Assembly: GCA_030998225.1 (NCBI GenBank)
Contig: JAPYXD010000403.1
Coordinates: 2,542,001 to 2,606,000 of the forward strand
Source: Diplolepis rosae
Taxonomy: Eukaryota; Arthropoda; Insecta; Hymenoptera; Diplolepididae
Direction: 5' to 3'
DNA length: 64,000 bases
Part shown: positions 21,319 to 33,024 of the stretch, piece by piece
How the letters are laid out: every line of letters starts with the position of its first letter
Numbering within the stretch: position 1 is the first letter of the stretch
The notes under the pieces: model-generated
Database searches by the model: none
Seen by the model: the letters and a program-made list of their open reading frames with translations, nothing else
Told to the model about the DNA's origin: nothing
Made by a program: the position numbers and the translations under genes

Positions 21319-22081
21319 ACGTAGCATCTCCACATCTACAACATCCTCTTCTTGCGGTTTCATGTAACCATTGTACAGTTTTCATATTTAAATCCTTGGG
21401 TTTATCAATTTTAATTTGCAAGAGCGGTTGAATATTTTCTTTTGCATCGGTATCAATGTCAGATCGAGGTCCTTTGGAAAAGTTACACCGATAGATTGGA
21501 GCGTCAGAATAAGATCTTTTAATACCACTAGTAAATGATAAGGAGGGATCTTTAATTTCTTTGGGAAATCTAGCGGGGGTGTGAGTTTCTATTGATAGAA
21601 ATTTTATTTGAAAATTTGTATTTGTAACGTTTTCGTCCTTTGGCATTACCAGGCTGGTTTGCACTTCCGCATCAGAATAAGAAAATTCAATTTGACTTTC
21701 AGCATCTTTAGTTTTTTTTTTCGTTGAAATCCAATTTTTTAGTATACTAGTTTGTATTCTTTCACTGAGTGTCAGGGGACAAGTTTGGGTTTCTTCATTT
21801 AGTCTCGGACGTCCAATTTGTGTATTTGCATTTTTCTTAGCAATTTTTGGTTTAATTGTGTCAGTAATTTTTCTTCCCTGTTCATATAATTCGTCATCTG
21901 TGGGATATTCTCTTAGAATTATAGTTGAAGGTACCTCCGTTGCTTCTTTATAAGCTCGTTGGGCCTCTAAAAGAACAGGAAAAAAACCTGGGTATTCATT
22001 CTGTATCACCTGTATTAAAACAGAATATTCTTCCATATACCTGCAGCCAGGGAATGGTTCTTTATTTGGTTTTTGGGCCAT
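21317..22081 (-). CDS. G1 3' ORF, unknown function, truncated
   Basis: 254 codons after integrase, starting at an ATG about 50 bp past the integrase end. It encodes a hydrophilic Lys/Ser/Thr-rich protein with repeated TQT-like motifs (NANTQIG, EETQTCP, EVQTS). It has no signal peptide or membrane segment, so it is not an envelope protein. The last residues and the stop codon come from the foldback element at 20581-21318, so the native C-terminus is lost. Some insect Gypsy elements carry a third ORF here; homology to any of them was not tested. Confidence 0.55.
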   Translation of the reverse strand: MAQKPNKEPFPGCRYMEEYSVLIQVIQNEYPGFFPVLLEAQRAYKEATEVPSTIILREYPTDDELYEQGRKITDTIKPKIAKKNANTQIGRPRLNEETQTCPLTLSERIQTSILKNWISTKKKTKDAESQIEFSYSDAEVQTSLVMPKDENVTNTNFQIKFLSIETHTPARFPKEIKDPSLSFTSGIKRSYSDAPIYRCNFSKGPRSDIDTDAKENIQPLLQIKIDKPKDLNMKTVQWLHETARRGCCRCGDAT

Positions 22082-22129
22082 TTAAATAAATTATCTTCAA
22101 TATGAATCCTAAAAAAAAATAAAACAATT

Positions 22130-23392
22130 TAATTTGACGTTACATATGGTTTGAAATCTTGTATATGGACTTTAAATACTTTATCATTCATGAAGTTACT
22201 AACTTCATAAACAACAGAAGAAAGAACTTTGGAAACTCTGAAAGGACCTATATATTTTGGATTTAATTTATGAGCAATTTGTTTTTCTTTAGACGACTAT
22301 ACTCTATTTACGTGTTAAAACTAAATCTCCAATAGAATATTTAAATTGTCGACGACGCAAGTTATATTGTTTAGATTGCTTTTGAAAGGCTTCATCTACA
22401 TTTTTAATACTTCAGTCTTTCATAACCAGGATCTTTTTCATACGTTCATTCCAAGATTCAATAGTTTTAGATTCTATATTTAAATCAATATTTCCTTTAG
22501 GTTTATGCAATAAGTTAATTGGAATAGGATCTCTACCGAAGTTTAGAAAAGCAGGACTAGTTTTTAATGAAGAATGATAAGCAGTATTGAATGCAAATCG
22601 AAAGTTAGATAAATGTTCATCCCAAGTTCTTTGATCATTATTAATATAAGAAACTATCATAGTTTTTGTTACCCTGTTCACACGTTCAATAGGATTAGCT
22701 AGGGGGTGATAAGGAGGGGAAGTGGTGTGAACGATATTAAATTCTTGAGCTAATGAACGTAATATGTTATTAATAAATTCTGTACCATTGTCAGTATGAA
22801 TAACTCTAGGAGTACCCCAACGATTAATAATTAATTCTTGAAATGAATCTCTAATCTTTTTACCAGTTGCCTTACGCAATGGAACAATTTCAACCCATTT
22901 CGTGAAGAGATCTTGAATAACTAGGATATAATGAAAACCCATAATATCAGCAGCCACTACTGTCCATGGTGCCTCAATAACTCTACGACCCATTAAACTA
23001 GGAGGAGTCTTTTGTTCCACTTTACACATTTGACAGATATCACAATTTTTTACATATTTTACCGTATCTTGGAAACAACCTGGCCAATAATAATGCATTG
23101 CTATTCTTTTATACGTATTTTCAGTACCTAAGTGACCTGCTTGGGGTTCATTATGAGCTTCGGAAAGGACGATCTTACGTTCATCATCAGATGGCACTAA
23201 TTTCCATTCATTGAGATCTTGGACTAAAATTGAGAGTATAGGGTCAGGTCCAAAATAATAAAGCTTATCATAAATAATCTTCCAATTAGGAAACCTTTCA
23301 GGATAATCTTTAACTTCTAGAAAACGACGAAAATACCAGGATGAATTTGGGTTCTGTATCAAGTTTAAATGTTTTCTAGGGGTTTCATACAT
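22130..23392 (-). pseudogene. G1 integrase
   Basis: Integrase inserts the element cDNA. The zinc-binding HHCC module (GHLGT, then CDICQMCK) lies near 23150-23030. The catalytic core follows with AADIMG (first Asp), IHTDNGTEF (second Asp) and NPIERVNR (Glu). The open frame stops at 22412. In another frame the C-terminal GPY/F module continues (PKYIGPFRV near 22240, ending about 22135). The catalytic triad is intact, so breakage is confined to the tail and to upstream pol. The start at 23392 is only the first codon after a frameshift, not a native start. Confidence 0.85.
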
Positions 23393-24720
23393 TCTAGAAA
23401 GAGCGTCTGGTACATGATGGGAACTACTTCACGATGAATATTTTCGAAATCATATTCTAACAACGATAAGCACCATCTGGCTAATCTTCCTGTAGGATTT
23501 TTGAGATTAGGTAACCATTTCAAACTTGCATGATCAGTTACAACAGTAAAATGATAACCTTCTAAATATTTACGATATTTTTTAATTGCCCAAATGATTG
23601 CAAGTCATTCTAATTCTGTGGTTGTGTAATCTTTTTCAGCACCAACAAGAGATCTACTAGCATAAGAAATTACATGTTCGATTCCATCACCTTGTGTTAA
23701 AACCGCACCTAGACCTGAAGTACTGGCGTCTGTCTGAAGTTTAAAAGGTATATTGAAATTGGGACAAGATAGGATTGGAGCATTAATTAAATAATTCCTA
23801 ATTTGATAGAAAGCTGAACTTTGATTATCAGACCAAATCCAAGGTTGTTTTTTACGTAGTAGAAGATTCAAGGGAGCTACAATTTTTGAGAAATTAAGAA
23901 TAAATCGTCTATACCAGGAAGCCATTCCTAAAAATCTTCTAAGTTCCTTCATATTTATGGGAACAGGATATTCAAGAATTGGGGAAATTTTTTCCGGATC
24001 TACAAGCAAACCATTTTCGTTAAGCATATATCCAAGATATTTCACTTCAGAACAGCAAAATTCACATTTTTTTTAGATTTAAATTTAATTTTGCATCTTC
24101 AAGTTTTTTAAGTACTTTAGCTAACCGTTCAAGATGTTCTTTAAAGGTTTCGGTTACTATTATTATGTCATCTAAATATGCAAAAGCATGTGGTTCCATT
24201 TCTGGCCCAATGAAGGTATCTAATAAACGTTGAAAAGTTGCAGGAGCATTAGTAAGTCCAAAAGGCATTCTTTTAAATTGAAATAATCCTTGTCTTGATA
24301 CCGTAAAAGCAGTATTTTCCCTACTATTCATTTCTAATGGTATATTAAGAAAACCTTTATGAATATCTAGTTTCGAAATTTACTTAGCACAACGTAATTT
24401 ATCTAAAATACTATTTATTCTTGGTAAGGGGTAGGCATCCTTTTTAGTTACAGAATTAAGTTTTCTGAAGTAAAGACAAAATCGATAAGTACCGTCAGGT
24501 TTCTTAATCATAACTACTGGAGTAGACCAACCACTTTGTGAAGGTTCAACAATATCATCAGCCAGCATAGCATCTAATTCAGCCACAATTGCCTCATGAA
24601 CTTTAGGCGAAACTGAATAATGTCGCTGTTTTATAGGAGAATGATTATTGATATTTATAACATGTTCTATAAGATGAGTTAAACCTGGTTTACTTTGATC
24701 GAAAGGTACTTCACATTTTA
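23393..24720 (-). pseudogene. G1 reverse transcriptase and RNase H, broken
   Basis: In order: the fingers region (MIKKPDGTYRFCLYFRKLN near 24510), a TAA stop at 24380-24382, palm motifs including GLTNAPATFQ (near 24260) and the catalytic YLDD (near 24170), and a one-base shift at a run of eight A (24067-24074). Then come the connection region (ELRRFLGMASWYRRF), the RNase H start LQTDASTSGLGAVL (near 23710) and a TGA at 23605-23607. A final shift near 23415 leads into integrase. Catalytic residues are still recognisable, but no functional enzyme can be read through. Confidence 0.85.
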
Positions 24721-24724
24721 AAAA

Positions 24725-25630
24725 TTACTTTATTTTTGAAGCTTGATCATAGGTTAATTCAATTAATCCACAACACATCTCAGGTTTCCAGTTTTCAATA
24801 TCAAAATTATGAGTTTTTGAGGGATCATCATTAAAAATCCATTTTCTTTTTTCATAGTTTACAGAGATACTAAAAATTTGGAGAAAGTCTAAACCTACTA
24901 CAAAATCTACTGGCAGAGAATTCAAAACACGAATTCTCATCAATCTAACTTTATTCATGAGCTCAATAGGAGCGATTACTTCATCTGAAACAGTCTGAAT
25001 AGAACTATTAGAGATTTGAACTACTCCATGACATTTTTCAATTGTTAAACCTAAATTTTTCATTAAGTCTAAGGTTTTACATCCAACAAATGACCTAGAT
25101 GCTCCACAGTCAACTAGAGCTTTGATAGGTTGACCAAGAATACTGATGGTAGTATACATCAAGGGTTCAGGACCAGAAAAACTTTTTGGGACATAAGTAA
25201 TTTCAGAAATATTGAAAATTGATGAATTCACACAGGAATTAAAAGTATATTCCGATATATTTGTTTCTTGGTGGTCTAAATAAATTTCACGATCTACTAA
25301 AGTAGGTGAATTAATTTCTATATGTGAAAGAGGTAATGGATCAGTAGTAAAATGAATTAAATCATTTCCCTTTGAAGAATATAAAGGATCTAATGAACTT
25401 TTTATATTTATAGGGATATTATGAATGTTTTTATTCTTTTCAAAGTAGATGTCATCACTAATCTTGACATACGGAATATTTGGATTTTTCAAAAGGGTTT
25501 CTTTACTTTCTAAATTCAACCAGGGCTCATTAATATCTAAAGGAGACGTAATGGCCATATTTAACGACTCCGTAATTAGTTTTCCGAACATTTGGGACAA
25601 GTAGGACGAATTACATTTTTCTTGCCACAT
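24725..25630 (-). CDS. G1 retroelement aspartic protease region
   Basis: 301 codons that open the pol frame. It overlaps the last knuckle codons of gag by about 55 bp in the -1 frame, the usual way Gypsy elements couple Gag and Pol. A long hydrophilic N-terminal linker precedes the protease fold (residues about 160-285), with the active-site loop ALVDCGASRSFVG near residue 174 and a second hallmark FVVGLDFLQIF near residue 245. Cys replaces the usual Thr or Ser after the catalytic Asp. It is open throughout, unlike the rest of pol. The listed start lies within the overlap and is not a native ATG-driven start. Confidence 0.75.
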   Translation of the reverse strand: MWQEKCNSSYLSQMFGKLITESLNMAITSPLDINEPWLNLESKETLLKNPNIPYVKISDDIYFEKNKNIHNIPINIKSSLDPLYSSKGNDLIHFTTDPLPLSHIEINSPTLVDREIYLDHQETNISEYTFNSCVNSSIFNISEITYVPKSFSGPEPLMYTTISILGQPIKALVDCGASRSFVGCKTLDLMKNLGLTIEKCHGVVQISNSSIQTVSDEVIAPIELMNKVRLMRIRVLNSLPVDFVVGLDFLQIFSISVNYEKRKWIFNDDPSKTHNFDIENWKPEMCCGLIELTYDQASKIK

Positions 25631-27440
25631 TTAAAACAAAACATAGTTTTGGATTCTGAACAACTATCGAATCTATGACCTTCCTTGTTACAATTCCAAC
25701 ATGAAATCTTCTTGGGAACGTTAGTACGAATATTTGAGTCAGATTCTATAAAATTGTGTATAAAAGGATTAGTTGAGGAATTTCTAGGTTCAGCATGTTT
25801 GTTATTATAAATTTTTGAATTTATCTTAGGTTTTACATTTTTAGCGTTAATCTGGGAATTCTGAGGAATTGACTTGGATTCTTTTGAAGCAAGGATGGTT
25901 TCAATTAATTCACCGGGTTTTTTAGAAACTTCTTGCTCGTTTAAAGTCTTTTTTCTACAGAAACTGCAATCTTCTCAAATTGAGTTAAACTGAAAATATT
26001 TTGTCTTGGAATTATTAATTGAAATCTAGGTAATAGATTTCTGTGAAAAAAACTGATTTCTTCTTCTTCAGATAAACGAGGTACTACACGATCAAACAAG
26101 GAAATCATACATGTAATAAAGTCAGCGACACGTTCACGCTCACCCTGAGTTCGATGATGAATCTCTTGTCTTAGTTCGAATTGAAATTCTGGATCACCAA
26201 ATCGTGATCTAAAAGATTGCACAAAATCAATAAAATTTTGCCATTGGTAACGCATTCCACGAAACCACTGCAAAGCTATGCCAGATAAAAAGAATGGTAA
26301 AACTTGTAATATTACATAATCAGGGACATGTATTATCGAGCGACCTTCATTAATTCTAACAATGAAAGCCTCAGGATCTTCTGACCTTGATCCAAAAAAC
26401 TTTAAGCCCCATTTTCGCATGATCTCAAAGGCTTGAGCTGAATTTGGTAAAGAATTTCTTCTATAAATGGGAGGTGAAAAATAATCATCATTATGTTCAA
26501 AAGAATGGTTTTGTCTTGAAGGGAACTGACAAGATCTTGGGTCTATATTTGCTGAGTTAGGATTAAATTCGCGAAAAGGATGTTGCTTTTCGAATTTAGG
26601 TCTGAGAAAATTCATGTTCTCGAAGTTCTCGAAGATATTCTTCGTTTGCTAATTGCGAAAAATCAAATCTTCGATTATACTTTGGTAAGTTATTATTAAA
26701 ATTGTCAGGATTAAAAGAAGTGTAATCTGTATTTTTATTACGGGAATTATCTTCAAATTTAAGAAAAGGATTATAGGTAGCGGTGTCAACAGCTTGAGGT
26801 TCAGTAATATTCACAGATGGGGCACGAGAACAATTTTTATTGTTTAAATTTTGTTTTTCGAAAATAGGTTGGGAAACATCTGAACTTCGAGGAAAAATGA
26901 ACTCGGACTTATAATTGAGAACATTTTCTCCGTAAATCAAATTCCTAGTTAACTTTTTATCGGAATTAATAGGGGAATTGTTTATTCTAGCTGAGTTTTG
27001 TTCACGCGAAGCTAAATCTTTATAAGTGTCAGTAACCAATATACGAGGAATCGCACCATATGAAGAGTTTAAATTCAAACTAGAAGTCTGATTGACTAGA
27101 TTATCCAAATCAATTGCATGGTTATTAGTTGTAGTTGATAAGTTATCGTTTTGAGCTAAGTTGTTATTTTGTATTGAATTTTCTGGTTCCATAATTTCAT
27201 TTAAAGTGTAATTACTTCCGAAAAGGTCATAAATTTCGTTGATATCAGAATAATTTATTTCATTTTCCTCTTCCAAAATATCTGGAAGATCTTTATTTGC
27301 ATCTAGAATAGGGTTTTGATTTTTACTTCTCGAAGCTTTTAATAGTCTATTACGCTTAGCACAAATACTGCCTACTACTGGTAATTCACGATTATATAAT
27401 TCTTGATATAATTGATCATTATTCACATATTTTGGTGAAA
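25575..27440 (-). pseudogene. G1 gag, frameshifted
   Basis: Gag-like coding in three successive frames. The first (to 26596) begins LYQELYNRELP with a SAP-like pattern and a long Asn/Ser-rich linker. The second (26615-25941) is the capsid-like domain, with FFGSRSEDPEAFI, LPFFLSGIALQWFRG and ERVADFI. After a shift at a run of six A near 25965 the third frame carries two zinc knuckles: CWNCNKEGHRFDSC, intact, and CFKCGKKNVIRPTC, lacking the His. It ends with a TAA near 25575. The two shifts make it a pseudogene. Bases right of about 27440 that extend the open frame to 27492 are repeat sequence, not gag. Confidence 0.8.
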
Positions 27441-28030
27441 AAAATCGAATTTTTTCAATATTTTTTTTTAAACTACAAAGAAAAATATGCACCTTATGAG
27501 AAAATGTTACAATTCAAATTTGTAGGTCTTTATGTAGAAAATAATATTGTATCATAACGTTTTTTCGTATCTCGTATAATTTAACTGGAATAATAATAAT
27601 AATCTAATTTTTATTAAATCAAAAAATGTTATGAGGATAATTTGTAAAGATTTATGAACACTATCAAAAACCAGAATAGAAATTTTTTATTTTTTCAAAA
27701 AGTTATTTTCAAAAACACAAAAGTAGTGCTCAATCCCTCAATTTTGATTGGATATGGCTGGTTAACGTACTCGTCCTTACTTTTTTGGCTCCGATAAAGT
27801 GTGCCAAAGCTCAATTCAATCTGATAATTCTATCGAGAGTTATGCCACACACGACCTACTACAGACGGACAGACACTTTCGTAAAAACCGTTTTTTCTGA
27901 CTCAGGGGATCTCAAAACGTAAAAATTTGATAAAAATTTCGAAAGTCATTTTTCACATAAAACCAATAACTTCTCATCCATGATGAGAATGAAAAAATTA
28001 GAGTTTCCAAAATTCAAATCTCTATCTTCA
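27440..28030 (-). repeat. Dispersed repeat A inserted in the G1 leader
   Basis: The reverse complement of 27440-27770 matches the sequence around element G2: 40058-40199 continuing at 41321-41450, and 34218-34310. In those places it is interrupted by two insertions, so this copy shows the empty sites. The part near 27860-28000 (ACAGACGGACAGACAC, then CTCAGGGGATCTCAAAACG) is a continuation of repetitive character. Confidence 0.7.
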
Positions 28031-28458
28031 AATTGTTTATTTAACTGTTAAATTGATTTAAAAGGATTGATATATCAGTAGCAATTTCAATAGGGCTATA
28101 ACGAATAAAGGTTGTTGAAGTCAACAGAGAAGATTCTTCAGGATAATCCAAGGATCTTTATTCTCTTCTTGATCTATATAACAGTGTCTTGATTTTCGTG
28201 GTGAATAATAATATTTATTTTGCTCTTTAAGGGTATTTATGTTTTGGGATATAATTAAAGTTGAATATTGGAACTGTCAAGTAAATATTTGGAATTTAAC
28301 TATGATATTTATACTCTTAAAATTCAATTATTGAACAAATTTTATATCAATAGTCTCAAATTACTGAATTATCAAAATCGTATCCTCAAAATACAAATTA
28401 CACAATCAAGTGTCAATGAAAATCTCTTCCTTTAGTGACTAAATTAATAATTTGGCAG

Positions 28459-28476
28459 GCCCCACGTTGGGCGCCA
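28459..28476 (-). promoter_or_regulatory. G1 primer binding site, tRNA-Lys1,2 type
   Basis: The minus strand reads TGGCGCCCAACGTGGGGC three bases after the LTR end (TTACA). From established knowledge this is the complement of the 3' end of tRNA-Lys1,2. Confidence 0.8.
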
Positions 28477-28479
28477 AAT

Positions 28480-29340
28480 TGTAACCGTGATTTTTATTGA
28501 ATAAATTATTTAAAATCACATAGGGCAACACTGCCAGATGAATATAGGTTACCTTCAGAAAGTCATTATCCGTATTTATATAAACAGCAAAACCAAGTTA
28601 TGGGCGCCAGACTTACATTAGTCAATTCACAAAATAAGATAAAATACAACAAAGTCCCAAAATTTAAGCAATTAATTAAATCTCTATTAATTTACAGATT
28701 ATAACATTCTGGACATTGAAATGGCTAGTCAGTCCCTTTCTGGATAATGGTAGAGGGGGTGGTTCATTACTAAGGGAAAAGATAATCAAAAGACACTACT
28801 AATTTCTAAAAATTAAACTAAACAAACAGTTCAATGTTTAATATTTATTTTAAATAACATGAATACGTTGAATTATAAGTACATTGTTTGATAATTGAAC
28901 GAGGTTACATTGTTTTATTACATGAATAATTAAAAGGATCTAGAGGGAAATTTTATATAATATAAATTCATCAAATGACACAAATAATTTAATGAAAGAA
29001 AGGGGAGAACTAACTTAAATAGTTAGGACCTTTCCGTCCGATATTCAAGGCTTGGACAATGAAATTCAATTTTAATAATTTGGAATATTGGTTCTTTATA
29101 GAATGGATAATTTACAAGATTGTAAATGAGGGACAAAAGGATCTATAATATAAAATTTTGATATTCTTTAAACATGCATTACTAGGATTATATATATATA
29201 TATATATCACCCATTAGTTATTAATTAACACTATTTATTAGAGTCCAATCGACAAATTTGTAATTCATTTGTCGAACCAAAATAATTAATTCCAAAGAGA
29301 CTAAATCTCTAAAACAATCTTTAAAAATTAAGAAACTACA
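28480..29340 (-). repeat. G1 5' LTR (861 bp)
   Basis: It begins TGTAGTTTCTTAATT and ends GGTTACA in element orientation, adjacent to the primer site. It is homologous to 17903-19426 in opposite orientation. It contains a TATA-like TTTATATAAA near 28575 that the other copy lacks, and a TA microsatellite at 29190-29209. Confidence 0.85.
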
Positions 29341-32040
29341 TCATCTGATGATGAAATCGAGGAAGATATTTATGTTTTTTTTCGCAGAAGACCGCGAATT
29401 TTCAAAGAAAGAGTTAATTTTTTTGATTATTTTGACGACATTGATTTTCAAACGAGATTTCGATTATCAAAAGCCTGGAGAGCAAGAACCGATGAAAGCG
29501 CGGAAGGCATTTTCGACAGCCTGTTGGAAATTGAATTTTTTCCTCTGCATTATAGTGCTTATATCCTAAAATTTTTTTCGAAAAATTTATTTCAGCTTAG
29601 AATTTATGGCGAGTTAGGTACAAAAAATTATTATTTTCTGAATTATTTTGAAAACCAACAGAATAAGCTATTTTTTTTATAGGACTTAAAATGTGCACGT
29701 TCAAATTTTCTTATTAGAATATGTCATGAAAAGTATTAAACAGGAAAATAGTTCTTTATTGAAGAGAAAGAGAGAAATAGTTTCAAGTTAAAAGAATTAT
29801 ATTTTCTATTTATAATTATGTCATAAATTTTCTAATTAGTTTGGTGACAACTCTCTTATTAAATGACACTTTCACCCCTTACAAGTTTAACCACAGATTA
29901 AAAAGATACATATATATTAGTTACGACTAATATCCATTCGACAATGAGCTATAAAAATGAATAAGCTACTTTCTTATCAGAGGGATTTCAGCAAGTACTG
30001 CGTCAATATGGATAAGCCGAACGTAAATAAAGTTGCTCTTAACGAAGAACGGGCTGTTTTTAAAGCCTTTGTTCTCACGGTTCTTCGCGTCAAGACCTTT
30101 TGCGACTAAGTGGATCTCACTTGACTGGTTAAATTGAAAAATGAGCTAGTAGAAAGCAAAAAAGAAATCAAAGTAGATATTTCAAAAGCTATCAAAATAT
30201 TTTAAATGAAAGCAATCACGTCTTCAAGATTCGCATTCTTAGCATTTGCAGCTTCCTGTCTGCGCATAATTAAGTTCTTCTTCCTTAAAAGTCTTTCACA
30301 AACAGAACAGGTACTCAAGTGAAGCGATTATACGAAGGAGTGCAAGAAGGCTTCTACTCCTTGATAATTTATTCGAGAACTGTATCTCTAAAGGAACTTT
30401 TTGGAGAGATACGTTAATTAATTTTTCTTTAAAGGGGCTTCTTACTTTGTTAGGTCGAAAAAGTCGCTTTTTTGAGAATTTACTGTGAAAAATTCATTAA
30501 AGCTTTAACTTTACTTTTTACTTTAAAAAAAAAAATCTCTCGACTCAGCAAACTAGAAAGCCCTCGTAAAAATGAAAATGAAAGTAACTGGAAATATGTG
30601 TAGAATAGGGTAAGACGTATTGATGCTGCCACTTGTATCTCCTCTGACAGTAGTTGTCATCAGTTATCCCTTTGGATTGAAGTTATCAAAATTTTGGTGA
30701 CTAGTCCAGGAATTGATAGGCTTATTATACTTTTTTCAATAACTCATGATTCATTAAAATAATTTTGATTCTTCAATCTATTACGATCAAGTGACTACTA
30801 TAGTGTTAGAAAAAAATCCAAATAGCAACAACTATATCTCACCCTAACATCTATCATTAACACTATTTATGAAGGAATTTTAAGTTATCTTAAATTTTGC
30901 TATTAAAGAATGACCTAAGGTAATTGTTCTTTAATTAGACAATTCATACAGTTCAAAATAGATATTAAATATTAGACGTGTGTATTCATTAGGATAAAAA
31001 AAACCGATCGGTTGCGCGACCAAACTTTACAGCTCGAGATACTTAGCAGATTTCAACAAAAATTGTGTGCACTAAGTTATTTCTTGATTAAAATATTAAA
31101 TGCACCAATGGTTGCACGTGTATATCATTAGAGAACTATATTTTCACAAATGTAAATTTGGAACAAATTTGAGGAAAAAATTTCAAAATGAAAAAAAAAG
31201 TTTCTTCTGTCTTCTGGCAGCATTCAAACCTGGCAGCTCCCTTCTACTATTTTTCTTTTCTAGAATGTGCTTTTAGTTTCATTCTTTTATTATCTGTTTT
31301 TGAAATAAGCTTATTTGCGAATCAACTTTCTACACTGGGAAAAAATGCTATTGAATAAAAAGCATTTCTTTCCAAAAGCATGTATATCATGGATTCAAAT
31401 AAATATGCTATAGAATTAGTAACATATTTATTGGTTCATGTAGTAAATAATAATAATTATCATTTCTATGTAGAAAATTTTTAAAATTCTACCTACACGA
31501 GACTCAACACATTCTCATCCGACATATATTTCATCTACTATACTTGATGCTCGGAGTGCATCAACTCATAAATCTTTTACTTCAAACTTTTACCTCATCC
31601 TGTATAAATACATTAATATTGTTCTTTCTTGAATTTCGAAATGGCCAATTACAATGGACAAGTCCGTAAACTATCCATTTCCAAAAAAAATTCAGAAAAT
31701 TATGGTATTTTTGGAGTTTGATTAATTGAATCTGGACCCGATCAAATTGTCTGAATTCTGGATATGTTGTAGTTCATGAGGTTTTAAAGAAAAATACTAA
31801 TGACATACTGCCTTCCTGATTTAAGAAGTGGGTATCTACATTCGAAGTCTAACCAAAAAATTAAACAAAACGCGTTTGTATTTGGTCTGTCCAATGTATG
31901 ATATTTTTTATACGGAATGCACTTACAGTTTTGAACGTTTATTGAACGATAAAATAAATTTTCTTCAAAAGCAAAAATTTGGGTATATATAGAATCAAGG
32001 TGCCTCAAAAATACGATTAGTACCAAACAATTTTAAAGTT
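29341..32040. other. No gene recognised
   Basis: About 2.7 kb of AT-rich sequence with short open frames only (for example 29348-29569), none with family features. Confidence 0.4.
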
Positions 32041-33024
32041 TTTAATACTAGGGATGGAAAACACCCCTTAATGACTTAAAACGGGAAAAAATGGCTATTT
32101 CGGCCCAAGCGCGTTCGCTTAGAGCAAAATTTCATGTTGCTAAAAATGGGTCTTGGAATGCCCGACAGATTGGCACTTTAAAAAAATAGAGGACGAAATT
32201 ATATAGAACACCCTTAACAAAAAAAAACCCAAAAAAGTGAAAAATGGCTATATCGTCTCAAGCGCGTTCACTTAGATAAAAATTTCATTTAGCTAAAAAT
32301 GGGTCTTGGCATGCCCGATAGATTGACACAGTCAAATAATAGGGGTCGAAATTAGATAAACCATCCTTAACAAAAAAAGACCCAAAAAAGTGAAAAAATG
32401 GCTATATCGTCTAATGCGTGTTCGCTTAGAGCAAAATTTCATGTTGCTAAAAATGGGTCTTGGGATGCCCGGAAGACTGGCTCCTTCAAAAAATAGGGGA
32501 CGAAATTAGATAAACCACCCTTATCAAAAAAAGACTCAAAAAAGTGAAAAAATGACCATATCGTCTCAAGCGCGTTCGCTTGGATAAAAATTTCGGGTCG
32601 TTTTGAATAACTTTAGTGATGCCCGAAAGATTTACACCTTCAAAAAATAGGGGACGAAATTAGATAAACCACCCTTACGTATTAATTGCATGAAAAAATG
32701 TAAAAATGGCTATATCGTCTCAAGCGCATTCGCTTAGATCAAAATTTCATGTTGCTAAAAATGGGTCCTGGGATGCCCGACAGATTGGCTCCTTTAATAA
32801 ATAGGGGACGAAATTAGATAAACCACCCTTATCAAAAAAAGACTCAAAAAAGTGAATAAATGGATTTTTCGTCCCAAGCGCCTTCCCTTAGTTCAAAATT
32901 TCGGGTCATTTTGAATAGCTCTAGTGATGCCCGAAATATTGACACCTTCAAAAAATGGGGGACGAAATTATATAAACCACCCTAAAATATGTAAAAAATG
33001 ACTATATCGACTCAAGCGCGTTCG
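32040..33024 (+). repeat. 154-bp satellite array, about 6.5 units
   Basis: The phrase GGCTATATCGTCTCAAGCG, with variants, recurs at about 32092, 32246, 32400, 32555, 32707, 32862 and 33000, giving a period near 154 bp. Other shared blocks are TTCGCTTAGA, AAAATTTCATGTTGCTAAAA and ATAGGGGACGAAATTAGATA. Two sub-variants of the middle of the unit alternate irregularly. Confidence 0.88.

Larger units (their letters stand above)
21319..29340 (-). mobile_element. G1: Gypsy LTR element, decayed and 3'-truncated
   Basis: A minus-strand Ty3/Gypsy element. From right to left it has a 5' LTR (28480-29340), a primer site (28459-28476), a leader containing foreign repeat sequence, gag, protease, reverse transcriptase, RNase H, integrase and an extra 3' ORF. 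It is cut at 21318 by a foldback element, so no polypurine tract or co-oriented 3' LTR remains. Several stops and single-base frameshifts break pol. Confidence 0.88.

Noticed and set aside
32040..33024. CRISPR-like or array-like regular repeats
   Set aside because: The whole 154-bp unit is repeated without unique spacers, so it is a satellite.
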